Part shown: positions 1-7,945 of the stretch, one piece after another
How the letters are laid out: every line of letters begins with the position of its first letter
How positions within the stretch are numbered: the stretch's first letter is position 1
NCBI RefSeq assembly: GCF_039521975.1
Contig: NZ_BAAACZ010000013.1
Location: 1-25,584 of the forward strand
Length of the DNA: 25,584 nucleotides
From: Alkalibacillus silvisoli
Lineage (GTDB): Bacteria > Bacillota > Bacilli > Bacillales > Alkalibacillaceae
Direction: 5' to 3'
Made by a program: the position numbers and the translations under genes
Notes under the pieces: generated by a model
Told to the model about the DNA's origin: nothing
Databases searched by the model: none
Seen by the model: the letters and a program-made list of their open reading frames with translations, nothing else

Positions 1-32
1 TGGGTGCTTTTTTTGTCTTATCAAACCGCTGA

Positions 33-177
33 GTTGGCCTCAGGTGAGAAGCGAAGGTGGTGACGCCTGCGGGAACAGCACGTGTCTCGAGACCCCACAG
101 GCCATGCTTTTCGGCCGAGGAGGCTCGAGCCGTGCCCGCGGCAAGCATCCACCGTAAGCGGAACACCTGACGCCAAC
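33..177. repeat. GC-rich dispersed intergenic element bounded by 14-bp inverted repeats
   Basis: This block is far more GC-rich than its surroundings and codes for nothing convincing. It is bounded by GTTGGCCTCAGGTG (33-46) and CACCTGACGCCAAC (164-177), which are inverted repeats with one mismatch. Inside are two perfect 10-bp palindromes, GTCTCGAGAC (84-93) and GGCTCGAGCC (122-131), plus further self-complementary GC segments, so a transcript would fold strongly. From memory, closely similar blocks (CCTGCGGGAACAGCACGTG...) recur between genes in many Bacillaceae genomes, so I call it a dispersed repeat. Its function is unknown. The open reading frame that crosses it lacks a ribosome binding site and is not a gene. 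Confidence 0.75.
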
Positions 178-241
178 GGCCGCTATCATAACCACATCCT
201 AAATTGTGTCTCTACCCCAACAAATATTTTAGAGCCTAATA

Positions 242-289
242 GAAAATCCCCAACTAGTGACAACAAGTCAACTAATTGGGGATTTTTAA
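242..289 (-). terminator. Terminator hairpin downstream of the YjiH-type gene
   Basis: AAAATCCCCAA on one arm pairs with TTGGGGATTTT on the other, around a loop of roughly 25 bases that can extend the stem. On the minus strand the stem is followed by TTTTCT, so it can end the minus-strand transcript that leaves 423. T runs on both sides mean it may also work in the other direction. The remaining sequence between 178 and 422 holds nothing else I recognise. Confidence 0.6.
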
Positions 290-422
290 ACCACTCTATT
301 AATGAAAGTTTCGCTCAAATATCGAGAGTTTTTCTCATTAATCAAGGATTCCACTCAATGATTCATCACTCTTCGCGATGTATAAATATACCCGTACGAT
401 CTCTTTTAACATAACCTAATGA

Positions 423-1784
423 TTAAAAGATTAAGTGAGCCATTAAAATAATAACTGGTAGTGCAATAGCTGTACGTAATAAGAAAATCACGACTAAACG
501 TTTGAAGTTAATTGGTATATTAGAAGCTAATAGAACACCACCAACTTCAGATAAATAGATTAACTGTACAACGCTTAAAGCAGCTACGATAAATCGAGTC
601 ATTTCATTACCGACAGATTCAATTAATAAAGCTGGCAAGAACATGTCTGTAAAACCAATTAAGATCGTTTCTGCTGCAGCCTGAGCTTCAGGGACTTGCA
701 TAAGTTCTAATATTGGTACAAATGGTGTACCTATCCAAGTGAAAAACGGTGTCATTTCAGCTACGATTAAACCGAGTGTACCAACGGCCATAACGATTGG
801 TAAGACGCCAATCCACATATCTAAAATATTTTTAGTCGCCGCTTTAAAATAACCGCCTACTCCTGGTGACTTTTCTGCACGCGTAACAGCTTGCTTATAC
901 CCCCAAGTGAATGGATTATAATTCGCAGGAATCGATTCATCTAATTGATGCTCATCACCTGTATAAGTTTCATCAGGAATACGCGATAAAGGTGGAATAC
1001 GTGGCATAATTAATGCAGTCACTAAACCAGCTACAAAAATCGTAGCATATAAAGGTAAGAACATGTGCATTAGATCGACCTCTTGGATGATTGAGATCGT
1101 AAATGTAATCGATACAACTGAGAATGTAGTACCAATAACCGCAGCTTCACGTTTCGTATAATAACCTTGTTCATACTGCTGGTTTGTTAAAAGAACACCA
1201 ACTGTACCATCGCCAAACCATGATGTTAAATTATCGACTGTTGAACGTCCTGGTAATTTGAATACAGGGCGCATAATCTTCGCAAAAAGAGCTCCAATTA
1301 ATTCTAGTAAACCAAAACTTAATAACAGTGGTAATAATAAACCAGCAAATAAGAATACAGTTAATAAGAAAGTAAGTAATCCGTCTAATAAAAGTCCACC
1401 AGTAATGTCAGAATAAATACCTTCCCAACCAATTTGGAAATACGTTAAAATAGCAAAAATCATACCTAATAAACGAACAATTAACCAAACGGGCCCGACA
1501 TTAAATAAATCACCAGCCATAGTCCCTTTTGCGAATGTATTAGGATTACTCTTGTGCATAAAATGTGCGATCAGCGAGAGAATGGCTGATATTGATATAA
1601 TTATTAAAACAAGTAATACAGCATTTTCTCCTAGAAAAGCTTCTAGTTCACCTGCTAATACCGCAACGGGAATACTTGTCTCACCGCCATAAGTAATTGG
1701 CGTCATGAATAAGAAAATACCTAGAATAGATAGAATTAAAAATTTGAAATGATATTTTAATGGAATAGTAGAATGGTCTTCCAT
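423..1784 (-). CDS. YjiH-type nucleoside-recognition (Gate domain) membrane protein
   Basis: This 453-residue polytopic inner-membrane protein has about ten hydrophobic segments (for example 12-30, 52-74, 98-117, 130-163, 219-233, 240-260, 324-345, 373-391, 396-413, 430-452). A well-conserved block around 189-226 (SWFGDGTVGVLL, then TKREAAVIGTTFSVVS) and a second membrane bundle after residue 310 fit the two Gate-type repeats of YjiH-like proteins. The transported substrate is not known for this family; nucleoside recognition is only the domain name. The ATG is preceded by a GGGGGG ribosome binding site, and a promoter lies at 1812-1840 on the same strand. It is transcribed alone and divergently from the small gene at 2090. 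The family assignment is from recalled sequence character, not a search. Confidence 0.8.
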   Translation of the reverse strand: MEDHSTIPLKYHFKFLILSILGIFLFMTPITYGGETSIPVAVLAGELEAFLGENAVLLVLIIISISAILSLIAHFMHKSNPNTFAKGTMAGDLFNVGPVWLIVRLLGMIFAILTYFQIGWEGIYSDITGGLLLDGLLTFLLTVFLFAGLLLPLLLSFGLLELIGALFAKIMRPVFKLPGRSTVDNLTSWFGDGTVGVLLTNQQYEQGYYTKREAAVIGTTFSVVSITFTISIIQEVDLMHMFLPLYATIFVAGLVTALIMPRIPPLSRIPDETYTGDEHQLDESIPANYNPFTWGYKQAVTRAEKSPGVGGYFKAATKNILDMWIGVLPIVMAVGTLGLIVAEMTPFFTWIGTPFVPILELMQVPEAQAAAETILIGFTDMFLPALLIESVGNEMTRFIVAALSVVQLIYLSEVGGVLLASNIPINFKRLVVIFLLRTAIALPVIILMAHLIF

Positions 1785-1811
1785 CGATAACCCCCCTTTA
1801 GAATCAAATAT

Positions 1812-1840
1812 ATTATGACATATACATGTTTATGCAACAA
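1812..1840 (-). promoter_or_regulatory. Sigma-A-type promoter for the YjiH-type gene
   Basis: Read on the minus strand, TTGTTG (1840-1835) and CATAAT (1817-1812) are 17 bases apart. A TGT precedes the -10 box, giving an extended -10. It lies about 30 bases upstream of the start codon. Confidence 0.5.
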
Positions 1841-1947
1841 GATGCAAAAATATAACCAAAAGAATCTGTCATTTTTATTTTAAAAGCATTATGTTATTAA
1901 ACGATTTCACCTCCAAAAAAAATTGCTCCTTTTTTACAACAATTTAA

Positions 1948-1962
1948 AATTTTCTGACAAAA
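1948..1962 (+). promoter_or_regulatory. CodY-box-like sequence in the divergent regulatory region
   Basis: AATTTTCTGACAAAA differs from the CodY consensus AATTTTCWGAAAATT at three positions. It sits immediately upstream of the -35 box of the promoter at 1967-1995. The region is AT-rich, so a chance match is possible. Confidence 0.35.
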
Positions 1963-1966
1963 CCCC

Positions 1967-1995
1967 TTTACATTTTAACATAAAATATCTATAAT
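1967..1995 (+). promoter_or_regulatory. Sigma-A-type promoter for the 43-codon gene
   Basis: TTTACA (1967-1972) and a perfect TATAAT (1990-1995) are separated by 17 bases, giving a leader of about 90 bases before the ATG at 2090. The rest of the 1785-2089 gap is AT-rich and shows no other recognisable signal. Confidence 0.65.
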
Positions 1996-2089
1996 ATAAA
2001 TTGGTTGGTTTTATTGAGTTAAATTGCCTTTAATAAATTACATATAAATATATAAATTCTCTTTATTTTTTAGGAGGTTGCATAGACAA

Positions 2090-2221
2090 ATGAAAGAACG
2101 ATGTGAGAAATTAGTATCTATATTTGAAACAGAGTTAGGTCGAGATCTATGCAAAAAAGAGAAAGAGTTCGTTTACTGGATCTCTGAAAAACAGAAAAAA
2201 GATGTGAAAGTTAAAAGATAA
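2090..2221 (+). CDS. Small 43-residue protein of unknown function
   Basis: ATG at 2090 is preceded by TAGGAGG (2071-2077) at a slightly long but workable distance. The frame runs 43 codons to TAA and is followed at once by an intrinsic terminator. The product starts MKERCEKLVSIFETELGRDL and ends in a lysine-rich tail. It is highly charged, with two cysteines (Cys5 and Cys21). It looks like a single helix-turn-helix-sized fold, with the LGRDL turn followed by KKEKEFVYWI. There is no signal peptide or membrane segment. Its own promoter, ribosome binding site and terminator make it a real monocistronic gene. I do not recognise the family and assign no function. A CodY-like box lies just upstream of its promoter. 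Confidence 0.7.
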   Translation: MKERCEKLVSIFETELGRDLCKKEKEFVYWISEKQKKDVKVKR

Positions 2222-2239
2222 TTAATATAAATAGCTTAC

Positions 2240-2268
2240 TGCACTGCAATTAGCAGTGTATTATTTTT
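2240..2268 (+). terminator. Intrinsic terminator of the 43-codon gene
   Basis: CACTGC (2242-2247) and GCAGTG (2253-2258) pair around a five-base loop, with flanking T-A and G-T pairs, followed by TTATTTTT. Confidence 0.65.
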
Positions 2269-2298
2269 ATCTATTTATAATTTTATCAATTTAAAGCA

Positions 2299-2327
2299 TT
2301 GACACTTAAAAGGGGTTAGGTGATAAA
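2299..2327 (+). promoter_or_regulatory. Promoter for the NSS transporter gene
   Basis: A perfect TTGACA (2299-2304) is followed after 17 bases by GATAAA (2322-2327). The transcript would have a leader of about 75 bases before the start codon at 2409. Confidence 0.55.
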
Positions 2328-2408
2328 ATTTAATAAACTTTAACAAATCATATTTTTCAAAGTTGAATCATATGTTACTGTTGTTCAATATAATAAGGAG
2401 TGAGGTTT

Positions 2409-3764
2409 ATGAGCAGTTCAGATGGGATTTCCCATGATCAATGGAAAACTAGATTCGGATTCATGCTTGCTGCAATGGGTTCAGCAGTAGGATTAGGTAA
2501 TATATGGCGTTTTTCATATGTTGCAGGTGAAAGTGGCGGTGCGACATTTCTATTAATATATTTATTCTTTGTTCTAATAATTGGTATTCCTCTACTTTTA
2601 ACAGAGTTTAGTATTGGTAAAGCAGGTCAAATGGATGCTGTTGGTTCCTTTAAGCGTTTAGCACCTAATACGAAGTGGCACTTAACAGGGGTAATGGGTG
2701 TCATAGGTGGAGTGTTAATTTTAAGCTTTTATAGTGTTGTATCAGGTTGGACTTTATTTTATTTATATCAATATGTAACGGGTGCTTATTGGACAGAACC
2801 AGATGGTGGATTTGGTGCTGCTTTTGAAGCGTGGACAAGTAACCCTGTAGCCCCGCTATTTTGGCAAGCATTATTTCTAGGACTTACGATTTTAATTGTT
2901 ATGCGTGGAATTAAGAAAGGGATTGAACGTGCTAACAATGTGTTAATGCCTCTATTAGCCGTATTGTTAATTTTTATGGCAGTGTATGGGTTAACATTAG
3001 ATGGGGCAAGTGAAGGGCTATCATTCCTATTCACCCCAGATTGGTCTATGTTAACAGAGCCGTCTGTTTACTTCATGGCATTAGGACAAGCTTTCTTTTC
3101 ATTGAGTATCGGTATTTGTGGCATGTTAACTTACAGTAGTTATTTAAAAGCGAAAGACCGCTTACCAGCTGCTACAGTTGGAATTGGCTTAATGGATACA
3201 GTATTTGCATTAATTGCAGGTGTGATGATCTTTACAGCAGTGTTCAGTTTTGGTGTAGAGCCTGATTCAGGACCACCATTAGTCTTTATTATTTTACCTA
3301 GTATTTTTGAGAGTATGCCAATAGGACACATTGTTGGAATTATATTCTTCGTTCTATTAACAATGGCAGCATTTTCATCCGCCTTATCACTATTAGAATT
3401 ACCAGTAGCATACGTACACCGTACACTAGGTTTAACACGTAAACGCGCGACTTTAATTATGGGGTCAATTATATTTGTTTTAGGTGTTACAGCATCTTTA
3501 GGGTTTGGTGTGTGGAGCCATATTCAAATTGGCGGTAATAACATTTTAGATATGATGGATAATATTACGGCGAATGTCATCTTGCCATTAGGTGGTTTGT
3601 TAATGGCGATCTTCGTTGGTTGGTATTTAAGTCGTGACCAAGCGATTAAAAACAGTGAAATTGAATCACCAGTGTTACAAAAAATTTGGCTTACTATAGT
3701 ACGTTTTGTTGTACCTGTTGTCATGGTGACGATCCTAATCATCTCGATATTCGGCCTTGCATAA
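2409..3764 (+). CDS. Sodium-dependent transporter of the neurotransmitter:sodium symporter (NSS/SNF) family
   Basis: A 451-residue inner-membrane protein predicted to couple sodium entry to uptake of an amino acid or related small solute. The hallmark NSS segment lies near residues 18-45: GSAVGLGNIWRFSYVAGESG, the unwound first helix that builds the sodium and substrate sites. About 11 hydrophobic segments follow, the size and number typical of bacterial LeuT/MhsT-like members. Near residues 310-330 the stretch FSSALSLLELPVAYV corresponds to the eighth helix, where family members have sodium-binding residues. The ATG at 2409 is chosen over an upstream in-frame GTG at 2400 because AAGGAG (2395-2400) is properly spaced only for the ATG. 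The substrate cannot be read from the sequence. It is probably monocistronic, although no terminator separates it from ywdI. Confidence 0.92.
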   Translation: MSSSDGISHDQWKTRFGFMLAAMGSAVGLGNIWRFSYVAGESGGATFLLIYLFFVLIIGIPLLLTEFSIGKAGQMDAVGSFKRLAPNTKWHLTGVMGVIGGVLILSFYSVVSGWTLFYLYQYVTGAYWTEPDGGFGAAFEAWTSNPVAPLFWQALFLGLTILIVMRGIKKGIERANNVLMPLLAVLLIFMAVYGLTLDGASEGLSFLFTPDWSMLTEPSVYFMALGQAFFSLSIGICGMLTYSSYLKAKDRLPAATVGIGLMDTVFALIAGVMIFTAVFSFGVEPDSGPPLVFIILPSIFESMPIGHIVGIIFFVLLTMAAFSSALSLLELPVAYVHRTLGLTRKRATLIMGSIIFVLGVTASLGFGVWSHIQIGGNNILDMMDNITANVILPLGGLLMAIFVGWYLSRDQAIKNSEIESPVLQKIWLTIVRFVVPVVMVTILIISIFGLA

Positions 3765-3767
3765 ATG

Positions 3768-3776
3768 TGCTATAAT
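3768..3776 (+). promoter_or_regulatory. Extended -10 promoter for ywdI-ywdK
   Basis: TGCTATAAT is a perfect extended -10 element lying between the NSS stop codon and ywdI. No good -35 box is present at 17 bases upstream. Confidence 0.5.
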
Positions 3777-3810
3777 GCTTGTAGAGTATAGTTGAATTAG
3801 GTGAGTGACG

Positions 3811-4137
3811 ATGACGATATCTTACGGTGCAATAATCGAAAAAATGAAAAATGAATTACAATCTATTGAACAGTCTACTAACGAAGCTGATATACATGCT
3901 AAAATGTACGCAATCCGATCGTTAGCGGATGTTGTATTAACTTCTGATGAGCGCCGAGCAACAACTTTGGATTCAAATGATCAATCGCATTTCAAAGAAC
4001 ATAATCAAAGTGATCTAGAAGTTTCTGATATTGAAGCACGAATGATGGGTATTCAAAAGCCTGAGAAGAAAAGCTTTGACAAAGGAACAAGGTTAGAAGA
4101 AGATGATACAAATGGCGATTCGATCTTTGACTTTTAA
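3811..4137 (+). CDS. ywdI: YwdI-like cytosolic protein of unknown function
   Basis: A 108-residue, hydrophilic protein with no signal peptide or membrane segment. The N-terminal half (about residues 1-45) is predicted helical and contains SYGAIIEKMKNEL and AKMYAIRSLADVVL. The rest is acidic, probably disordered, and ends in DSIFDF. Length, helical N-terminus and its place directly before ywdK match Bacillus YwdI, a family with no assigned function. ATG at 3811 is favoured because AGGTGAG at 3799-3805 is well placed for it. GTG at 3805 is an alternative that adds two residues. Confidence 0.75.
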   Translation: MTISYGAIIEKMKNELQSIEQSTNEADIHAKMYAIRSLADVVLTSDERRATTLDSNDQSHFKEHNQSDLEVSDIEARMMGIQKPEKKSFDKGTRLEEDDTNGDSIFDF

Positions 4138-4172
4138 TTTAATGAACCAGTTAAGCGAAGGGGCGTAAAGAG

Positions 4173-4544
4173 ATGAAGATTTTGCTTATGATAGGTGCGA
4201 TTAGTGGGTTTATTACAGTTGCGTTGGGTGCTTTTGGAGCGCATGGGCTAGAGAATCGATTAAGTGAAAAAATGATGCAAACGTGGGAGAAAGCTGTACA
4301 ATACCAAATGTTTCACACGATTGCGATATTCATTGCTTCGATTTTACTTTTGAAAACTGAATTAACTGTATTCCAAACTTCTGGATGGGCATTTTTAGTT
4401 GGAATTCTAATCTTTTCTGGAAGCTTGTATATCTATTCACTAACAAGTACTAAATTTTTTGCCATGATTACACCAATAGGCGGCTTAGCCTTCTTAATTG
4501 GTTGGATTATACTTGCATATGGCGTAACGAAGATAGTAGCTTAA
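4173..4544 (+). CDS. ywdK: DUF423 small membrane protein, YwdK-like
   Basis: A 123-residue integral membrane protein with four hydrophobic helices (about 2-24, 45-63, 70-89 and 95-121). The N-terminal stretch GAFGAHGLENRLS and the following WEKAVQYQMFHTIAI are diagnostic of the DUF423 family. No biochemical role is established. It follows ywdI after 35 bases, probably on the same transcript, and is closed by a strong terminator. Confidence 0.88.
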   Translation: MKILLMIGAISGFITVALGAFGAHGLENRLSEKMMQTWEKAVQYQMFHTIAIFIASILLLKTELTVFQTSGWAFLVGILIFSGSLYIYSLTSTKFFAMITPIGGLAFLIGWIILAYGVTKIVA

Positions 4545-4546
4545 TC

Positions 4547-4587
4547 AAAAACCTGTTCTCAATTTAGCTTGAGAGCAGGTTTTTTTA
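4547..4587 (+). terminator. Intrinsic terminator of ywdI-ywdK
   Basis: AAACCTGTTCTCAA and TTGAGAGCAGGTTT form a 14-bp stem around a short loop, followed by a run of T. Confidence 0.85.
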
Positions 4588-4630
4588 CTTTAACTATGAA
4601 AATTTTATAACATTTAAGCAAAATTATTTC

Positions 4631-4658
4631 ATGACAAGAACCCTTCATATATTATAGT
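4631..4658 (+). promoter_or_regulatory. Likely promoter for the small secreted protein gene
   Basis: ATGACA (4631-4636) and TATAGT (4653-4658) are 16 bases apart, shortly upstream of the ribosome binding site of the gene at 4691. Confidence 0.4.
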
Positions 4659-4690
4659 GATAGACAAAATACAAGTTGAGGAGTATTGTT

Positions 4691-5101
4691 ATGCAGCTAA
4701 TCATAAAAAGTCTCTTATTAAGTATTGTAATTATGATGTTCATACCATTTATGGCTAATGCTAGTGAAGAAGAGGATTATTACCGTTTATCAGTAGAGAA
4801 TGAATGGTACCCAGTACAAGATGAATATGACAATCTAGAGCTACCTTATATTTTGTATACTTTAGATGCTGTATTTACTGACAGTGAAGAAGAGCGTGAA
4901 GCGTGGACAAGGCAAGTCGATGACACAATAGCTAATGAGCTTTGGGATTTCTTTCATCAAGACACTGTAAAAGGTTTAACTTACACAGATGAGGTGCTCG
5001 ATTATTTAGATGAAAACTTTGAGATCGATGAAGGCGGCTTCTTAAGCGCTATTGGTAACTTTTTTAAGAGTATCGTGAATTTCTTCAGTAACTTGTTCTA
5101 A
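4691..5101 (+). CDS. Unrecognised small secreted protein with amphipathic C-terminal helix
   Basis: A 136-residue protein with a clear signal peptide: short basic start, hydrophobic core, and a signal-peptidase-like site after MANA (about residue 25). The mature part is strongly acidic through most of its length (EEEDYY, DSEEEREAW, DYLDENFEIDE). It ends in a contrasting segment of about 20 residues, FLSAIGNFFKSIVNFFSNLF, with bulky hydrophobics spaced as in an amphipathic helix. No cysteines are present and I recognise no domain. ATG at 4691 is chosen because GAGGAG (4678-4683) is well spaced for it; a TTG at 4676 would add five residues. It lies alone between two terminated or promoter-bearing genes. 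Possible roles range from a membrane-active exported peptide to a surface-associated protein. No function is assigned. Confidence 0.75.
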   Translation: MQLIIKSLLLSIVIMMFIPFMANASEEEDYYRLSVENEWYPVQDEYDNLELPYILYTLDAVFTDSEEEREAWTRQVDDTIANELWDFFHQDTVKGLTYTDEVLDYLDENFEIDEGGFLSAIGNFFKSIVNFFSNLF

Positions 5102-5116
5102 AAGGCTATACTTTTA

Positions 5117-5145
5117 TTGAATAGTTGAATGTGGCACAATATAAA
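5117..5145 (+). promoter_or_regulatory. Sigma-A-type promoter for ywhD
   Basis: TTGAAT (5117-5122) and TATAAA (5140-5145) are separated by 17 bases, about 30 bases upstream of the start codon. Confidence 0.55.
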
Positions 5146-5174
5146 GTGAAAGTCGACTGAAGGAGGCGTGAGTG

Positions 5175-5693
5175 ATGAGCGAAGGAAAAAACCAAGAGAA
5201 AAAAAGCAATCAATTTACAATTATGAAAGATGATCCGATAGATGGTCACCCGGGTTACAGTGGTGGAGGAGCTTTTAGTTTAGAAAATATGTCCCCGCTG
5301 GTTGTTGACCCTAATGAAGACCGCGTATGGGTTGATATGGGTGCTATGCATGCGCGTAGTGAAGTTGAAAAACGTATTAAATTTGTAACAGATCAAGAGG
5401 AAGTACCAAATGGGAAGCCTTATTGGATTGTATGGGTAACAGTAGAGCGCGGTGAAGAAGGACCTTATTACTATGGTGTTGCCGCTTGTTATCTAGAAGT
5501 CGACCGAGAAGCCCGTCGAGGTTATAAAGTATTAGCCGAGCACGTAAACCGTATGGATAAGTCACTTAAAGGGCGAATCATTTTAGAGCATATGGATGAC
5601 GATTCTAAAGCATTATTAAGAGATTTCTTGAAAGAATTTAATGAACAATATTGGGAACTTTCAACAGATGAATTAAAGAATGTTCTGGCTTAA
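5175..5693 (+). CDS. ywhD: YwhD family protein of unknown function
   Basis: A 172-residue cytosolic protein, the same length as I recall for B. subtilis YwhD. The middle (about residues 60-125) carries conserved-looking stretches such as WVDMGAMHARSEVEKRIKFV and YYYGVAACYLEVDREARRGY. The C-terminus is helical and acidic. There is no signal or membrane segment, and the family has no assigned biochemical function. AGGAGG at 5161-5166 supports ATG at 5175; GTG at 5172 is an alternative adding one residue. It has its own promoter and faces pbpG convergently across a shared terminator, matching the ywhD-pbpG neighbourhood of Bacillus. Confidence 0.88.
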   Translation: MSEGKNQEKKSNQFTIMKDDPIDGHPGYSGGGAFSLENMSPLVVDPNEDRVWVDMGAMHARSEVEKRIKFVTDQEEVPNGKPYWIVWVTVERGEEGPYYYGVAACYLEVDREARRGYKVLAEHVNRMDKSLKGRIILEHMDDDSKALLRDFLKEFNEQYWELSTDELKNVLA

Positions 5694-5798
5694 TTATGTC
5701 TGAATTGTGAACAATTCATCTCATGATTGTACTTTGCTTAAATTCTTTGTAAAATAAAACTAAACATGGGGTTCTACAATCTACATGTTTATTAGGAC

Positions 5799-5841
5799 AA
5801 AAAAGCAGGGTTAGCTTTTAAAGGCTAACCCTGCTTTTTTA
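5799..5841. terminator. Strong bidirectional terminator between ywhD and pbpG
   Basis: AAAAAGCAGGGTTAGC and GCTAACCCTGCTTTTT form a 16-bp stem with A/T runs on both sides, so it can end both convergent transcripts. Confidence 0.9.
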
Positions 5842-5849
5842 TTGGCTGG

Positions 5850-7799
5850 TTAAATTTCATCACATGATTCAGTCGGTTCAGTTCCTTGAATATAATACAT
5901 TAGTCGCGACTGCTCTTCACAGCCAGGACCCTCTAATAATCCAGTCTCAGGATCAACCCGAACACCCGTGACTCCAGAAGGGACTGAGAAAGCTTCAACT
6001 GGAAGGTCTTCGTGTAAATCGCTCATGAAATCGCCCCAAATTTGCTTCGCTGCTTGTTGTTCTATTGTAGTTTCTAAGTCGCGATTGTCATCATACCCTG
6101 TCCATACCGCTGTTGTATAATTAGGGCTAAATCCAACCATCCATGCATCGTGGTCTGTCGTGCCAGATTTACCAGCGAACTCATGGTCTAAAGAATGACT
6201 AATGGATGCGCCAGTCACTCTTAAGTATCCACTTAGTCGATCATCAAACATCCCAGTTAATAAATGGGTTAGTATAAATGAATAATTTTCATCTAATACA
6301 CGCTCGGGCGATTCTTCTTCATGTTGATAAACAATATCTCCATTACGATCTTCAATTTTCTCAATAACGTATGGCTCAATTTGCCACCCGTTGTTAGCTA
6401 ATAAAGAATAGGCTTTTGCCATATCAAACACAGAAACTGACTCTGTTCCTAAAGCTAACGCTAACCCTGGCTCTAAACCTCCTTCAATCCCGAATAATTC
6501 AGCAGCTTCAACTAAATTCTCTGGCCCCATAAACATATTCGTCTTAACGGCATAAATATTATCAGAAACGGCTAATGCTTGAGCTAAAGTGACAGGGCGC
6601 TCGGCATAACGATCGTTATAATTAGTCGGATCATATGGCCTACCATCTTCTAATGTAAAAGATGTTGGTGCGCTTTCGAGTGTGGTTGATGGTGTATATC
6701 CATAGACTAAAGCCGCATAATAGAGAAAAGTTTTAAACGTTGAACCTGTCATCCGTTCAGACTGTACAACACGATTAAATGGACTTGTTTGGAAGTTTCG
6801 ACCACCTTGTAATGCAACAATTTTTCCTGTTTGATGATCAATTGTGACGGCTCCAACCTGATAATCCTCATGTTCTGGCAATCTGTTGTTTGTGTTTTCT
6901 TCTAATGATGCTTGTGCTTCAGGGTCAATGGTTGTATAAATATTATAACCATCCGCCTCGAGTCGATCACGGTCGACATCTAGTATATTAGCAGCTTCAT
7001 TCATCGCAAAGTCAATATAATAATCGCCAATATCTTGTTGCGCTTCAACGGTCGTTGCAATCTGCAGTGGATCTTCTAAAGCTTGGCGATATTCACTATT
7101 AACAATCTTCCCTAAATCACGCATCCGGCTTAAGATCCACTGTTGCCTTTCAACAGCACGATCATATGCGTGGATAGGTGAATACATTGAAGGGCCCCTA
7201 GGAATTGAAGCGAGTAGGGCAGATTCAGAGATTGATAAATCAGAAGCCGGCTTATCAAAATAATACTGACTAGCAGCCTCAATACCATATTGACCATGAC
7301 CGAAATAAATCGTATTTAAATATCCTTCTAAAATTTCATCTTTAGATTGAAATATTTCTAAACGAAGAGAGATTAAAGCTTCTTGAATTTTACGCTCCCA
7401 CGTTTTCGAATGAGTTAAGAATACATTTCTCGCAAATTGTTGTGTGATTGTACTTGCTCCTTGACTTTTTTGCTGGGTTAACAGGTTATGATATGCTGCA
7501 CCAGCAATTCGTTTAAAATCAAAGCCGTAATGATCAAAGAAATGTTGATCTTCTGCTGCCACAAAAGCATCGACCACATGTGGTGATATATCATCTAGAG
7601 GTACTGAATATCGACTTTCTACGCCGTGATGTACGGAAACGATATCTTCATGTTGGTCATAAATAACTGTATTTTCATCTATTTCAAATGAGGGAGGGCC
7701 TTGTACTAAAGTGTATGTAAATATGACAATAATAGATGATAATAAGAATACCAAACTAAAAAAGCCTAAGATGACCAGTCGTCTTAAAAGTTTTCTCAT
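5850..7799 (-). CDS. pbpG: Class A penicillin-binding protein (bifunctional peptidoglycan synthase), PbpG-like
   Basis: A 649-residue membrane-anchored enzyme that polymerises lipid II glycan chains and cross-links the peptides outside the membrane. Residues 8-32 form a single membrane anchor. The glycosyltransferase domain (about 55-230) shows the catalytic Glu83 in AAEDQHFFDHYG and the QGASTITQQ motif (113-121). The transpeptidase domain (about 310-580) has the active-site Ser353-Thr-Phe-Lys356, SDN at 412-414 and KSGTT at 544-548, so all three signatures are intact. The tail contains two cysteines (Cys626, Cys645). GGAG in the ribosome binding site (CAGGAGTC) precedes the ATG. Its place beside ywhD and its size point to Bacillus PbpG, which is sporulation-linked. 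A CATACTAA sequence at 7842-7835 resembles a sigma-E -10 box, but this is weak evidence. Confidence 0.93.
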   Translation of the reverse strand: MRKLLRRLVILGFFSLVFLLSSIIVIFTYTLVQGPPSFEIDENTVIYDQHEDIVSVHHGVESRYSVPLDDISPHVVDAFVAAEDQHFFDHYGFDFKRIAGAAYHNLLTQQKSQGASTITQQFARNVFLTHSKTWERKIQEALISLRLEIFQSKDEILEGYLNTIYFGHGQYGIEAASQYYFDKPASDLSISESALLASIPRGPSMYSPIHAYDRAVERQQWILSRMRDLGKIVNSEYRQALEDPLQIATTVEAQQDIGDYYIDFAMNEAANILDVDRDRLEADGYNIYTTIDPEAQASLEENTNNRLPEHEDYQVGAVTIDHQTGKIVALQGGRNFQTSPFNRVVQSERMTGSTFKTFLYYAALVYGYTPSTTLESAPTSFTLEDGRPYDPTNYNDRYAERPVTLAQALAVSDNIYAVKTNMFMGPENLVEAAELFGIEGGLEPGLALALGTESVSVFDMAKAYSLLANNGWQIEPYVIEKIEDRNGDIVYQHEEESPERVLDENYSFILTHLLTGMFDDRLSGYLRVTGASISHSLDHEFAGKSGTTDHDAWMVGFSPNYTTAVWTGYDDNRDLETTIEQQAAKQIWGDFMSDLHEDLPVEAFSVPSGVTGVRVDPETGLLEGPGCEEQSRLMYYIQGTEPTESCDEI

Positions 7800-7939
7800 A
7801 TTTTGTTGACTCCTGTCTATTGCAGTCTTAAATTTTAGTATGGAATAAGTAGGAAGAAATTAAACATCAAGATTCAGTTAAATTAGCGTGGTAAAATATT
7901 TGGTTTTTACGTTTGCTTCTCTTTTATTTATGGTTTCGT

Positions 7940-7945
7940 TATAAT
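7940..7945 (+). promoter_or_regulatory. -10 box for the ywiB-argS operon
   Basis: A perfect TATAAT sits about 50 bases upstream of ywiB. The base composition 17 bases further upstream (TTCTCT) is a poor -35 box. Confidence 0.45.

Noticed and set aside
82..414. 110-codon reading frame over the GC-rich repeat
   Set aside because: It has no ribosome binding site, runs from the dispersed repeat into a terminator, and its composition reflects the repeat.
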